Source: Clostridiales bacterium UBA4080
GTDB taxonomy: Bacteria > Bacillota > Clostridia > Lachnospirales > Vallitaleaceae
Reading direction: 5' to 3'
Length of the DNA: 64,000 bases
Assembly (NCBI GenBank): GCA_002381865.1
Contig: DFYO01000055.1
Location: 30,350-94,349, forward strand
Below are positions 45,233-54,111 of the stretch, piece by piece; position 1 is the stretch's first letter, and each line of letters opens with the position of its first letter. The notes beneath the pieces are model-generated. The model searched no databases and had not been told where the DNA came from. It saw nothing but the letters and a program-made list of their open reading frames with translations. A program made the translations under genes and the position numbers.

Positions 45233-46639
45233 TTATAATATGTTTTCTCTCCATATATTGGTTTTGGTATTAATTATATGAGCTTTAGATATATATATAA
45301 ACTTAGTAGTAATATCATTTGGTGATAGCAAAATATTTCTTTCAATTGTTATATAATCTGTGTTTCCCTCGTAAAAAGTTATTGCGTATCCTTCTTTATA
45401 GCTTTTTGAAGATGCCCCGCAATCAATAAAGTAATTGTCATTTATTGTTACGCGGCTTGCCACATTAATAAAGACACCGCTTACATCTGCTGTTTTACCT
45501 AGTCTGCTAAAGGTATTGTTTGAAATAGTAATATCTAGTACCTTCTTTTTGTTTATTCCAAGACCTAATCCACTTTCACAATTTTCAAAATAATTATTAC
45601 TTACTTCCACCCCTCTAGTTCCAAGTGCCTGTAAGGGAGAAAAACAATTTTTAATAATATTATTATTAATGCTTATATTAAGACTTGGCGTATTATCGTC
45701 AAGTGTTTGATACTCTTGATCCAAGTAAATCCCCACAAATGCTCCATCAATCTCATTTCCTTCAACAATAATATTGTTGGCTGAACCCTTAAGCATTTCG
45801 CTTTGAAGATTTGGATTTTTATAGACGATAGCCATTTTACCCAGATCCTTAAAGGTATTGTTTAGTATATTTATATTCTGTAGAACCGTCCACTCTATGC
45901 TGGAATTTTCATTTGGCTCAATATCAATTGCACCAGGCATATCTTCTCGAGTTAATCTTGTAAAGTGATTATTTTTTATAATAATATCCTTTCCGTCTAA
46001 AATACTTATTGCATTTCTATTGTCCTTATTAATACCATCGAAAACCGAATTAGATATTATTATATTTGAATTATGTCTTTCCTCTGTTGATTCAACCCCT
46101 ATAAAAATTGCATCTCCTCTAAAACCCTCAAACACAACCTTATCAATCTTTACATTTGAGACTGAATTCAATGCAAGCAGATGAACCCACTCACTAAAAC
46201 CTTCCTTCTCAACTGTACCACTAAGCTTTATGTTCTTAATGGAAATATTTGTAATGCTACCTGTTAAGGAATTATTCCCTTCTGGTTTTAATGTTCCTGC
46301 TCCTCCCTGATTAGCTCCTATCAGCGTTTGATAACCCGAAAGACCTTCTAGCTGTTTAAGAACCGTTTTAGAGCCTTCACCTTCAATTATAATATTGGAC
46401 TTAAGCTTAATATTATTTGCACAATAGACGCCCTCTGGAAAATATAATCTTCCTCCTTCTTCGCCTAAAAAATCAATAGCCCTTTGAATTGCGGCTGTAT
46501 TATCTGTAAACCCATCTGCAACAGCATTAAAGTCCATAATATTTATAGTTTTAATCTCAGTTTTACTATCTGTATCTGCAAAACAGTTTATCATCATTGT
46601 AAACATGGTAATTATAATTAAAGTAAATATTTTTTTCAT
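45233..46639 (-). CDS. Exported right-handed beta-helix protein (pectate lyase-like fold)
   Basis: A 468-residue protein with a signal peptide (KK, a hydrophobic stretch from about 4 to 20, then ADTDS). The start of the mature part, NIMDFNAVADGFTDNTAAIQRAIDFL, gives the N-terminal cap seen in Pectate_lyase_3 and phage tailspike folds (quoted region about residues 32-58). Many short repeats with N-rich turns follow (SNVFENC-like coils such as ISNNTFSRLG and ISINNNIIKNC). No catalytic residues can be assigned, so the substrate is unknown; a polysaccharide is likely from the fold. It has its own promoter and sits between plsY and rimP. Confidence 0.8.
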   Translation of the reverse strand: MKKIFTLIIITMFTMMINCFADTDSKTEIKTINIMDFNAVADGFTDNTAAIQRAIDFLGEEGGRLYFPEGVYCANNIKLKSNIIIEGEGSKTVLKQLEGLSGYQTLIGANQGGAGTLKPEGNNSLTGSITNISIKNIKLSGTVEKEGFSEWVHLLALNSVSNVKIDKVVFEGFRGDAIFIGVESTEERHNSNIIISNSVFDGINKDNRNAISILDGKDIIIKNNHFTRLTREDMPGAIDIEPNENSSIEWTVLQNINILNNTFKDLGKMAIVYKNPNLQSEMLKGSANNIIVEGNEIDGAFVGIYLDQEYQTLDDNTPSLNISINNNIIKNCFSPLQALGTRGVEVSNNYFENCESGLGLGINKKKVLDITISNNTFSRLGKTADVSGVFINVASRVTINDNYFIDCGASSKSYKEGYAITFYEGNTDYITIERNILLSPNDITTKFIYISKAHIINTKTNIWRENIL

Positions 46640-46669
46640 AAAAATCTCCCGTCAGCATATTATGTTTTT

Positions 46670-46698
46670 TCTATAACACTATACGCAGACGGGGTAAA
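46670..46698 (-). promoter_or_regulatory. Candidate promoter for the beta-helix gene
   Basis: On the minus strand TTTACC (46693-46698) and TATAGA (46670-46675) are separated by 17 nt, 30 bp before the start codon. Confidence 0.5.
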
Positions 46699-46709
46699 TT
46701 TTAGGTTAC

Positions 46710-47318
46710 CTATTTAGTTTTCTCTTGCTTGTTAAAGCCTATTTTACTTTCAGTTTTAGTCAAAAGTCTTTTTATATTAGCTCTGTGCCTGTATATTGCA
46801 AAAACTGCAATAGCTAAAGATAGCGCAAAGTATTCCCATTGTCCAGGTTTAAAAATATACATTAATATAGGAAATAAGGATACCATTATTATAGAACCCA
46901 AAGATACGTACCTAAATGCAAAAATAATTGAAGCCATTACAACAATTAAAATCAATCCGATAATAGGATTTATAGCCATGGCAACTCCAAGCGTTGAGGC
47001 AATTCCCTTACCTCCCTTAAAGTTAAGAAATACAGGCCAGTTATGTCCAATAATTGCTCCGACTCCAGCATAAAAGCCCGCCATTGGATCTTTAAAAAGA
47101 AATCTTACTATTAATACAGCAAGCAAGGCTTTAGTAAAATCTCCCAAAAAGGTTATAGCTCCATATTTTAAGCCTAAAACCCTAAGAGCATTAGTAGCTC
47201 CAAGATTACCGCTTCCGTATTCTCTTATATCAATTTTTTCTTTTGCTTCTCCCACCAGATAGGCCGTTTGAAAGCATCCAAAAAAATATCCGATAATAAG
47301 TGCAGGAATTCTAATCAT
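46710..47318 (-). CDS. plsY: Acyl-phosphate glycerol-3-phosphate acyltransferase PlsY
   Basis: First acylation step of phospholipid synthesis, using acyl-phosphate. The three loop motifs of PlsY are visible: YGSGNLGATNALRVLG, GGKGIASTLGV and the C-terminal IYRHRANIKRLL. Several hydrophobic segments fit the integral membrane enzyme. The 202-residue length is typical. It follows der by 6 bp. In many relatives gpsA and spoIVA come next, but here an exported beta-helix gene does. Confidence 0.95.
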   Translation of the reverse strand: MIRIPALIIGYFFGCFQTAYLVGEAKEKIDIREYGSGNLGATNALRVLGLKYGAITFLGDFTKALLAVLIVRFLFKDPMAGFYAGVGAIIGHNWPVFLNFKGGKGIASTLGVAMAINPIIGLILIVVMASIIFAFRYVSLGSIIMVSLFPILMYIFKPGQWEYFALSLAIAVFAIYRHRANIKRLLTKTESKIGFNKQEKTK

Positions 47319-47324
47319 ATTTAA

Positions 47325-48644
47325 CTACTCCTTTCTTTCTCTCACCAGCATTTTAACAGGTGTTCCTTTGAAACCAAAAGAATCTCTGATTTGATTTTCA
47401 ATATATCTAATATAAGAAAAGTGAGCTAGCTGCTTATCATTTACAAACAAAACAAAGCAAGGCGGTTTAATAGATACCTGCGTCACAAAATAAATTTTTA
47501 GTCTTTTACCCTTGTCAGAAGGCGGCTGATTCATTGCCATTGCGTCATATAAAATATCATTCAATACGCCCGTTGCTACTCTTAAGGATTGATTTTGCAC
47601 AACCATGTCAATTGATTCAAAAAGCTTGTTTATTCTCTGTCCAGTTTTTGCAGAAATAAATACAATCGGAGCATAAGTCATATAGCTTAATGTTGTTTGA
47701 ACTGTATCCATAAATCTGTATATTGATTTATCGTCCTTTTCAACAGCATCCCATTTGTTGACTGCTATAACTGCCCCTTTTCCTCTATCATGAGCAATCC
47801 CTGCAATTTTTGCGTCCTGCTCTGTTATTCCCTCTGTTGCATCAATCATTATAACAACAATATCTGCTCTTTCAATTGCTGCAACGGTTCTTATAATACT
47901 ATATCTTTCTAAATCTTCTTTTATCTTACTTTTTCTTCTTAATCCTGCAGTATCAATTAATATATATTCATTCTCACCATATTTAACATTAAGATCTATT
48001 GAATCTCTTGTAGTTCCAGGAATATCAGATACTATAACTCTGTTTTCTCCAAGAATTTTATTAATAATTGATGATTTACCTACATTTGGCTTGCCTATTA
48101 TTGCAATTTTAGGAATTTCATTTTCTTCCTCTTCCTCTTCAGTCTCTGGAAAGAACTTAACAACTTCATCAAGAAAATCACCTAGCCCGCTGCCCGCTGC
48201 AGCTGAAATTGGAATTGGATCTCCTAATCCAAGATTATAAAATTCATAAACATCATTTTCTAGCTTTGTAGAATTATCTACTTTATTTACGCATAGAATT
48301 ACCGGTTTTTTTGACCTTCTAAGCATATCTGCAACCTTAAAATCTGCATCCACAAGCCCTACTCTTACATCTGCTAAAAAGATTATTACATCTGCAGTTT
48401 CAATTGCAATTTCTGCCTGAGTACGCATTGATGAAAGAATTATATCTGAAGAATCTGGTTCAATCCCTCCTGTATCGATTAAAGTAAAATTATACTTTAA
48501 CCATTCTACATCAGCATAAATTCTGTCCCTGGTTACCCCTGGTCTGTCATCTACGATAGATATATTGGTACCTGCTAATTTATTAAATAATGTAGATTTA
48601 CCCACATTAGGTCTGCCAACTATGGCAACTATTGGTTTACTCAT
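47325..48644 (-). CDS. der: Ribosome biogenesis GTPase Der (EngA)
   Basis: A double-GTPase needed for 50S assembly. The two G domains begin GRPNVGKSTLFNKL (residue 9) and GKPNVGKSSIINKI (about 183), each with DTGG/DTAG and NKVD/NKWD. A C-terminal KH-like domain follows (about 355-439). The 439-residue length is standard. It overlaps no gene and starts 4 bp after the DUF512 gene. Confidence 0.97.
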   Translation of the reverse strand: MSKPIVAIVGRPNVGKSTLFNKLAGTNISIVDDRPGVTRDRIYADVEWLKYNFTLIDTGGIEPDSSDIILSSMRTQAEIAIETADVIIFLADVRVGLVDADFKVADMLRRSKKPVILCVNKVDNSTKLENDVYEFYNLGLGDPIPISAAAGSGLGDFLDEVVKFFPETEEEEEENEIPKIAIIGKPNVGKSSIINKILGENRVIVSDIPGTTRDSIDLNVKYGENEYILIDTAGLRRKSKIKEDLERYSIIRTVAAIERADIVVIMIDATEGITEQDAKIAGIAHDRGKGAVIAVNKWDAVEKDDKSIYRFMDTVQTTLSYMTYAPIVFISAKTGQRINKLFESIDMVVQNQSLRVATGVLNDILYDAMAMNQPPSDKGKRLKIYFVTQVSIKPPCFVLFVNDKQLAHFSYIRYIENQIRDSFGFKGTPVKMLVRERKE

Positions 48645-48648
48645 GTAT

Positions 48649-49962
48649 TTACTCCTTGTCTAATACCCCATGAAAAATTCCTTTTCCAGTAGGCTCAACT
48701 ATTAAAATTTTAGTATTTAAGGCGCTTTCTATATCTCTAATACTAATGTCATCTAGCAATATTTCCTCGTTATTTTTCAATAAATTGCGAGGTAAAATCA
48801 ACAAATCTCCTATTTCTTTATTTGAAAGCTGGCTAATAATATCTTGCCCGGTCAAAAGTCCTGAAACTGTTATCTTATGTCCAAAGAAATCGTTGATGAT
48901 AGGATAAACCTTTGCTTTAATGTTTGGAAACTTAATTTCTATTTTATCAATAAGCTCTCTTATAACTGGAGCTATAAGCACCCCTGTAGCAACAGATATA
49001 TTTTTTATTCTATCGTCTCCCTTAATATCATTATAACACTTATTGAATTCATCTAACAACAATCTGGTCATTCCAACTCCATTTTCATATTGCAAATAGC
49101 CATCATAATTGTCTTCATCAGGACATACCTCATCAGCTAAAAAATAAAACTCATCACCCGCATGAATAAAATGCGTATTGTGTTTATGATATATCATGTC
49201 CTGCCATTTATGAATAATACTAAGCACCTGTTTCGCATCTTCTTTTTCAAAAGCCTCTAATTGATAAAGCCCTTCTCTATATTTGCTAAGACCAACAGGT
49301 ACAACTGAAACACTTTGTAAATAGGGAATATACTTTGTAAGCATGTCAATTGAATAATCTAGCTCTTTACCATCATTAATTCCTTTGCATAATACAATTT
49401 GTCCATTCATTACAATTCCAGCCTGATAAAAGAGCTCCATATATTCTATAATTCTATCTGCAAACTTGTTGTTCAGCATTTTTTTTCTTAGCTGTGTATT
49501 CATTGTTTGAACTGATATATTAATTGGTGAAAGATGGTATTTGATTATTTTTTCAACATCCTTCTCCTTCATATTAGTTAGTGTAATATAATTCCCTTGT
49601 AAAAACGATAATCTTGAATCATCATCTTTAAAATATAGGGTATCCCTCATATTAGGAGGCAGCTGATCTATAAAACAAAAAATACAATTGTTTGTACAGG
49701 ATTTATATTCATCCATCAAATTATTTTCAAATACTAACCCTAAATCTTCTTCAGGTTCTTTTTCTATTTCAATTTCCCATTCTTCGTCAAGCTTAGATTT
49801 ATATATAATTAGGCTAAGATAGTCATCATTTACTAAAAAATGATAATCTAGTGCATCCTCAATTTGCTCATTATTTATAGATATAAGGATATCTCCTGCT
49901 TCTATTTCAACCTGCTCTGCAATGCTTGATTTTTCTACTGCAAAGATTTTATGTCCTTTCAA
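48649..49962 (-). CDS. DUF512-family PDZ/radical-SAM-like iron-sulfur protein
   Basis: A 437-residue protein with an N-terminal PDZ-like domain (about 5-65) and a CxxxCxxC cluster at C89, C93 and C96 (CTNNCIFCFIDQLP). A radical-SAM-like barrel region and a C-terminal DUF512 domain follow (LIAPVIREL, VYPIINDFFGHKITVSGLLTG). The family is widespread next to der in Clostridia, but no reaction has been assigned with certainty. The Cys spacing fits SAM radical chemistry. Confidence 0.88.
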   Translation of the reverse strand: MKGHKIFAVEKSSIAEQVEIEAGDILISINNEQIEDALDYHFLVNDDYLSLIIYKSKLDEEWEIEIEKEPEEDLGLVFENNLMDEYKSCTNNCIFCFIDQLPPNMRDTLYFKDDDSRLSFLQGNYITLTNMKEKDVEKIIKYHLSPINISVQTMNTQLRKKMLNNKFADRIIEYMELFYQAGIVMNGQIVLCKGINDGKELDYSIDMLTKYIPYLQSVSVVPVGLSKYREGLYQLEAFEKEDAKQVLSIIHKWQDMIYHKHNTHFIHAGDEFYFLADEVCPDEDNYDGYLQYENGVGMTRLLLDEFNKCYNDIKGDDRIKNISVATGVLIAPVIRELIDKIEIKFPNIKAKVYPIINDFFGHKITVSGLLTGQDIISQLSNKEIGDLLILPRNLLKNNEEILLDDISIRDIESALNTKILIVEPTGKGIFHGVLDKE

Positions 49963-49970
49963 TCTATCAC

Positions 49971-50774
49971 CTACTTTAATGCCATCATGGCAACCATATT
50001 TCCTCTTTTTCCATTTGTACCTCGATGAGAAAACAATACATCCTTATTACACATTGTACAAAGGTCAGTTACTTCAATATTTTGTGATAATAGCCCTGCT
50101 CTCAAGAGCAACTCTTTATTGGCTTGCCACAAATCCACAATATACTTATCATTATTCTTTTTTACAATCTTATCAATTATATCACGATGAAACAATTTTT
50201 CAACCTCTAATTTTACATCTTCTGATACTTCAAAGCAACAAGCACCTATCGAAGGTCCAATACCAGCAAGAATATTTTTTTCATCACAAGCAAACTCCCT
50301 CTTCATAGCTTCAACTGTTTTGCCCGCAATATTCTTAACAGTCCCTCTCCAGCCCGCATGTGCTAAAGCAATTACTCTTTTTACAGGGTCTAAAAAAAAC
50401 AATGGCACACAGTCTGCAAAGGAGGTTACAAGTGTTACATCTAAATTGTCAGTAATAAGGCTGTCTATACCTGATATTTCTTCTCCTAGCTCCTTTACAA
50501 TATGAATTTTATCCTCGTGAATCTGGTCAGAAAAAAATAAGGATTCTCTATTAACTCCAATTGCCTTGCAAAAACGCTGAAAATTAATATCAACATTATC
50601 TTTATTATCTCCTCTATTATAGCTCAAATTCATACTATTAAATATTCCTGTGCTTATCCCGCCTACTTTTGTTGAAAAGCCGTGCTTTACTAATTCAGTT
50701 TTATTAAACGCTGGAAATTGCAAAAATATAACTCCATCTTTATTTTTTACTTCAAATATATTAGAACTTATCAT
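49971..50774 (-). CDS. pgeF: Purine nucleoside phosphorylase YfiH/PgeF (Cu-oxidase_4 / DUF152)
   Basis: A 267-residue protein of the YfiH family, known for zinc-dependent purine nucleoside phosphorylase/adenosine deaminase activity and for editing peptidoglycan precursors in Escherichia coli. Metal-site motifs are present: TSFADCVPLFF, ALAHAGWRGTV and GIGPSIGACCFEV, then CTMCNKDVLFSHR near the end. It lies between yraN and the DUF512 gene. Confidence 0.9.
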   Translation of the reverse strand: MISSNIFEVKNKDGVIFLQFPAFNKTELVKHGFSTKVGGISTGIFNSMNLSYNRGDNKDNVDINFQRFCKAIGVNRESLFFSDQIHEDKIHIVKELGEEISGIDSLITDNLDVTLVTSFADCVPLFFLDPVKRVIALAHAGWRGTVKNIAGKTVEAMKREFACDEKNILAGIGPSIGACCFEVSEDVKLEVEKLFHRDIIDKIVKKNNDKYIVDLWQANKELLLRAGLLSQNIEVTDLCTMCNKDVLFSHRGTNGKRGNMVAMMALK

Positions 50775-50792
50775 TTATATCCTCCTAAAAAT

Positions 50793-51164
50793 TCACAAGA
50801 ATCTGGAATTATTATTTATCCAAAATGCTTCCTTTATCCAAGTTATATTCTCTGATTGACCTAAAACCTCAATAACATCAAACCTGATTGCTTTTTCGAA
50901 CAAGGAGTATTCCTTTGCATACCAAAGCGCAGTGTTTTGTATTTTTCTTTGCTTGTAGTAATTAACCGCCTCTAGAGGTCTTCCCTTAGATAAATTATGT
51001 CTGTATTTCACTTCAACAAATACAATAACACCATCGTCCTCCAAAATAATATCTATTTCACCTAGCTTGCAGGTATAATTTCTATGTAAAATCTTTAAAC
51101 CCTTACTCTCCAGATAGCTTGCTGCCGCCTTTTCGCCTTTTTCTCCCCTTTTTTTATTATCCAT
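50793..51164 (-). CDS. YraN/UPF0102 endonuclease-like protein
   Basis: A 123-residue restriction endonuclease-like fold of the YraN family. It shows GEKAAASYLESKG, RNYTCKLGEIDIILEDDG and VFVEVKYRHNL, the last two carrying the D-x-E-x-K-type catalytic pattern. The Bacillus homologue YlqI-type gene is in the same rnhB neighbourhood. The physiological substrate is not known. Confidence 0.9.
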   Translation of the reverse strand: MDNKKRGEKGEKAAASYLESKGLKILHRNYTCKLGEIDIILEDDGVIVFVEVKYRHNLSKGRPLEAVNYYKQRKIQNTALWYAKEYSLFEKAIRFDVIEVLGQSENITWIKEAFWINNNSRFL

Positions 51165-51193
51165 ATTTTCCCTTTCTTTTCCAAAGCGTAAGC

Positions 51194-51466
51194 TTATTTT
51201 ACTTTATCATATAATCTGTCAATATCCGAAACAAAGACCATTATTTCAGCAACCACTTGATATAGCTCAGGTGGTATAAAATCTCCCAGATCCATTTTTG
51301 TAAGCTCCTCAACCAGCTTTTCATCTTTATATACGGGTAGCGTATTTTCCTGTGCAACCTCTAATATTTTATCTGCTACTATCCCTGCACCCTTAGCAAT
51401 AAGCTTAGGAGCTTCATCAGTTGCATTGTATTTAATAGCTGCTGCCTTTTTAACTTTTTTATCCAT
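51194..51466 (-). CDS. FlhB C-terminal-domain-like protein (YlqH type)
   Basis: A 90-residue protein resembling only the cytoplasmic C-terminal domain of the flagellar/type III export switch protein FlhB (KAAAIKYNATDEAPKLIAKG, then VADKILEVAQENTLPVYKDEKL). The NPTH autocleavage site of full FlhB is not present in that form: the equivalent position reads NATD. No flagellar genes are nearby. It is paired with the FliK-like gene upstream, as in other Firmicutes (ylqG-ylqH). Confidence 0.85.
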   Translation of the reverse strand: MDKKVKKAAAIKYNATDEAPKLIAKGAGIVADKILEVAQENTLPVYKDEKLVEELTKMDLGDFIPPELYQVVAEIMVFVSDIDRLYDKVK

Positions 51467-51475
51467 AAGCTTCAC

Positions 51476-53314
51476 CTACACTCTCATATCAAATGTATAT
51501 CGCTTTATTTCATGGGTATTCTCTCTTTTCAAAAAATCCTCTGCAATATTAAAATCCTTTTGAATAATAGCAGTCGAAATACCCAAAACCTTAAACCCTA
51601 GCTTATTAAGAATATTATGCATCTCAAAAAGCTTATTATCTATCCTATTATTTTTTTCATTATCCTCAGTATAAATCTGTATTGTAAGGTTTTTCTCCTG
51701 CTTATTGATATAAATATCTAAATGCCCAAGATTTACCATATCCAATCTTAACAATGTTGTTACCATAGCTTTTTCATTTTTTAATTTTTTCTTGTCATTA
51801 AAAATATAAAGCTCGCTATGAGTGAGTCTGTCACCAAGAAAAATAGGAAGCTGAGTATAGCTGTATTTTTGATTTAACTGACTCATAAACTCTAAGGCGT
51901 TCTTAATTTGAACAGCCTCCTTGTTAATAGAAGCTTCCTCGCCCTTTAAAGAGGTATTTTCAATCAAGCTTAATGCCTTACTATATAGCTTTTCATAAAA
52001 AGCATTGAGCTCCTGAGGGCTTTTTAGCTGATCAAGCTTAGCAAACAACTCCTTTCTTAATATCCCATAACCAACTCTTTCTCCAATAATACTTATTATT
52101 TTATCCTTGATTTTCGGCGATAAATCCATGCTATCTATTTCTTTAAATAATTTATCAATGGATTTGTTTTCTAATATTGTAATATCTCTGTTATTAGTTT
52201 TACCTAAAATATCCTGTATTTCTTTGTTAAGCAACTCAATTTCTTGAGGGTTTAAATGCTCAGAAAGCTTTGAAGAAATCCAATTTTGAGTTTCCTGTAG
52301 ATTGTTCTGTTTTATTTCAATGCTATTATCCTTGACAGCTCCTAAAATATCATCTTTTGTTTTAATAATCTCTGAAAAACCATCTAACAAAGCTTTATCA
52401 TTAGTATTGTTGATTTTCAAGTCAATATTTTGAGAATCCTTGCTATTATTTGCTTCTAATATAGCCTTGTCCTGCAAATTTTCAACAATTCCTGTTTTTT
52501 CTAAAGCAACTTCCTTTAGAGCGTTTGTTTCGCTTAAAGAAGGCTCTGCAAGTAGAATTGCTCCTTTAGTCTCAAAATTACTCTGATTTAAAACAGCTTG
52601 GTCCTTTATACTTGTAGCCGCTAATAAAGCTTCCTTAATAGCTGCCAAGGTATTTTTTGCATTCACGTTATCGTCAAATAAGGATTGAATAATTGCATCT
52701 GTTTTAGGGTTTTTTATCTCTTTAGATAAATCGTCGCTAATAGCAGCCAAGTTACTTAAAATACGGTTCTCTCCGGCTATTAAGAGCTTTAATTGGCTTG
52801 CATTTTCTTTATTCACAGTAATATTATTTTTAATCAGAAAAATAATATTGTCTAAATCAGCTTGAGATTGTGCCATGGTCTGTTTAATTAAAGGGATTTG
52901 TTTTTGAATAGATTCTTTATCTACAGATATGCTGTTTTCTAAAAGCTTCATAAGAATACTCAGGTTTTCTTTTGTGGGAGAAAGCCCTGCATTTTCAAGA
53001 ATTTGGATTAATTTGTTTTCTGATATTGATGTTGGGTCTGAGAATGGCTTAAGTAATATCTGGTCAGAGCCCGCCTCTTTTACCGTAAATGATACCTTTT
53101 GTCCAATATTGAACTCAAAGTTTTCAGTCATTTTCGCTTGAATAATCTGTCCATTATCTAGCTTTATTTTTACCGTATTTTGATTTAAATCAATTATTTC
53201 ACCTTTAATCGAATCCCCTTGTTTTGGTAATGAAGCTTTATCAGAGGATTTACCTTTAGGTGCTTCCTTAAGCTGCGATGCTTTTTCATAAGGGTTAAAC
53301 GGATTAATCTTCAT
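51476..53314 (-). CDS. Large FliK-like protein upstream of the FlhB-like gene
   Basis: A 612-residue protein, mostly low-complexity and rich in Asn, Lys, Leu and Glu, without membrane segments. The N-terminus begins MKINPFNPYEKAS, with an OB-like strand-rich unit (about 35-95). The C-terminal 120 residues (VTTLLRLDMVNLGHLDIYINKQEK and on) resemble the FliK C-terminal hook-length domain. I choose the ATG after GGAGG (8 nt) rather than an upstream TTG. It overlaps nothing and its stop is 9 bp before the partner start. Function is unknown; FliK-FlhB interplay sets substrate switching in flagella. Confidence 0.75.
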   Translation of the reverse strand: MKINPFNPYEKASQLKEAPKGKSSDKASLPKQGDSIKGEIIDLNQNTVKIKLDNGQIIQAKMTENFEFNIGQKVSFTVKEAGSDQILLKPFSDPTSISENKLIQILENAGLSPTKENLSILMKLLENSISVDKESIQKQIPLIKQTMAQSQADLDNIIFLIKNNITVNKENASQLKLLIAGENRILSNLAAISDDLSKEIKNPKTDAIIQSLFDDNVNAKNTLAAIKEALLAATSIKDQAVLNQSNFETKGAILLAEPSLSETNALKEVALEKTGIVENLQDKAILEANNSKDSQNIDLKINNTNDKALLDGFSEIIKTKDDILGAVKDNSIEIKQNNLQETQNWISSKLSEHLNPQEIELLNKEIQDILGKTNNRDITILENKSIDKLFKEIDSMDLSPKIKDKIISIIGERVGYGILRKELFAKLDQLKSPQELNAFYEKLYSKALSLIENTSLKGEEASINKEAVQIKNALEFMSQLNQKYSYTQLPIFLGDRLTHSELYIFNDKKKLKNEKAMVTTLLRLDMVNLGHLDIYINKQEKNLTIQIYTEDNEKNNRIDNKLFEMHNILNKLGFKVLGISTAIIQKDFNIAEDFLKRENTHEIKRYTFDMRV

Positions 53315-53346
53315 ATTATATACCTCCAAAAGCAAGTATAATTCTG

Positions 53347-54108
53347 TCAGATAAAGTTTTTGATAAAAGTAGCTCTATGTATGGGTGAAGGTCCATATCT
53401 TTTAATTGCATTTATATGTTCCAAAGTTCCATAGCCCTTGTTTTTCGAAAAGTTATATTCAGGATAAATCGAATCATAGCCCTCCATAATCTGATCTCTC
53501 GTTACCTTTGCAATAATACTTGCTGCTGCTATTGATATGCTCTTTTCATCGCCCTTTATTATTCCTCTTTGTAATACTGTAATATCAGGTATTGTAACAG
53601 CGTCCACTAACACAACCTGCGGTTTTACCTTAAGGCTTTCAACCGCCTCTTTCATTGCTCTATAGGTTGCATTCAATATATTAATACTATCAATTTGTTC
53701 TGAGCTTACAATTCCTATACTAGTTGAAATAGCTTTATCCATTATTTCTTGAAATAATTCTTCTCTCTTTTCCTTGGAAAGCTTTTTTGAATCATTTACA
53801 TATAAAATTTTTATGTCTTTTGGCAAGATAACTGCTGCAGTAACTACTGGACCAGCTAAGGGTCCTCTTCCAACTTCATCAACCCCTGCAATATACTCAT
53901 ACGCTTTATATTCATTTTCATATATATGCATTTTATCTATTCTTTCCAGCTCAAGAGCTAATTTTTCAGCTTTACGTTTTGTTGAGGCTATAAGCTTTTT
54001 TACGCCTACACGACTATCGTCTGAAAATCTGTTAATAACAAAATCCAGCTCTTCAGAGGAGGTATTATTAAGTATATTCTTTATATCGGTAATTGACAAT
54101 TCCTTCAT
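53347..54108 (-). CDS. rnhB: Ribonuclease HII
   Basis: Removes RNA from DNA-RNA hybrids and single ribonucleotides. The signature YIAGVDEVGRGPLAGPVV has the catalytic Asp-Glu pair at residues 77-78. Later motifs are NDSKKLS, VLVDAVTIP and AAASIIAKVTRD. The N-terminal extension of about 70 residues is typical of Firmicutes RNase HII, and total length is 253. Confidence 0.95.
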   Translation of the reverse strand: MKELSITDIKNILNNTSSEELDFVINRFSDDSRVGVKKLIASTKRKAEKLALELERIDKMHIYENEYKAYEYIAGVDEVGRGPLAGPVVTAAVILPKDIKILYVNDSKKLSKEKREELFQEIMDKAISTSIGIVSSEQIDSINILNATYRAMKEAVESLKVKPQVVLVDAVTIPDITVLQRGIIKGDEKSISIAAASIIAKVTRDQIMEGYDSIYPEYNFSKNKGYGTLEHINAIKRYGPSPIHRATFIKNFI

Positions 54109-54111
54109 TAA

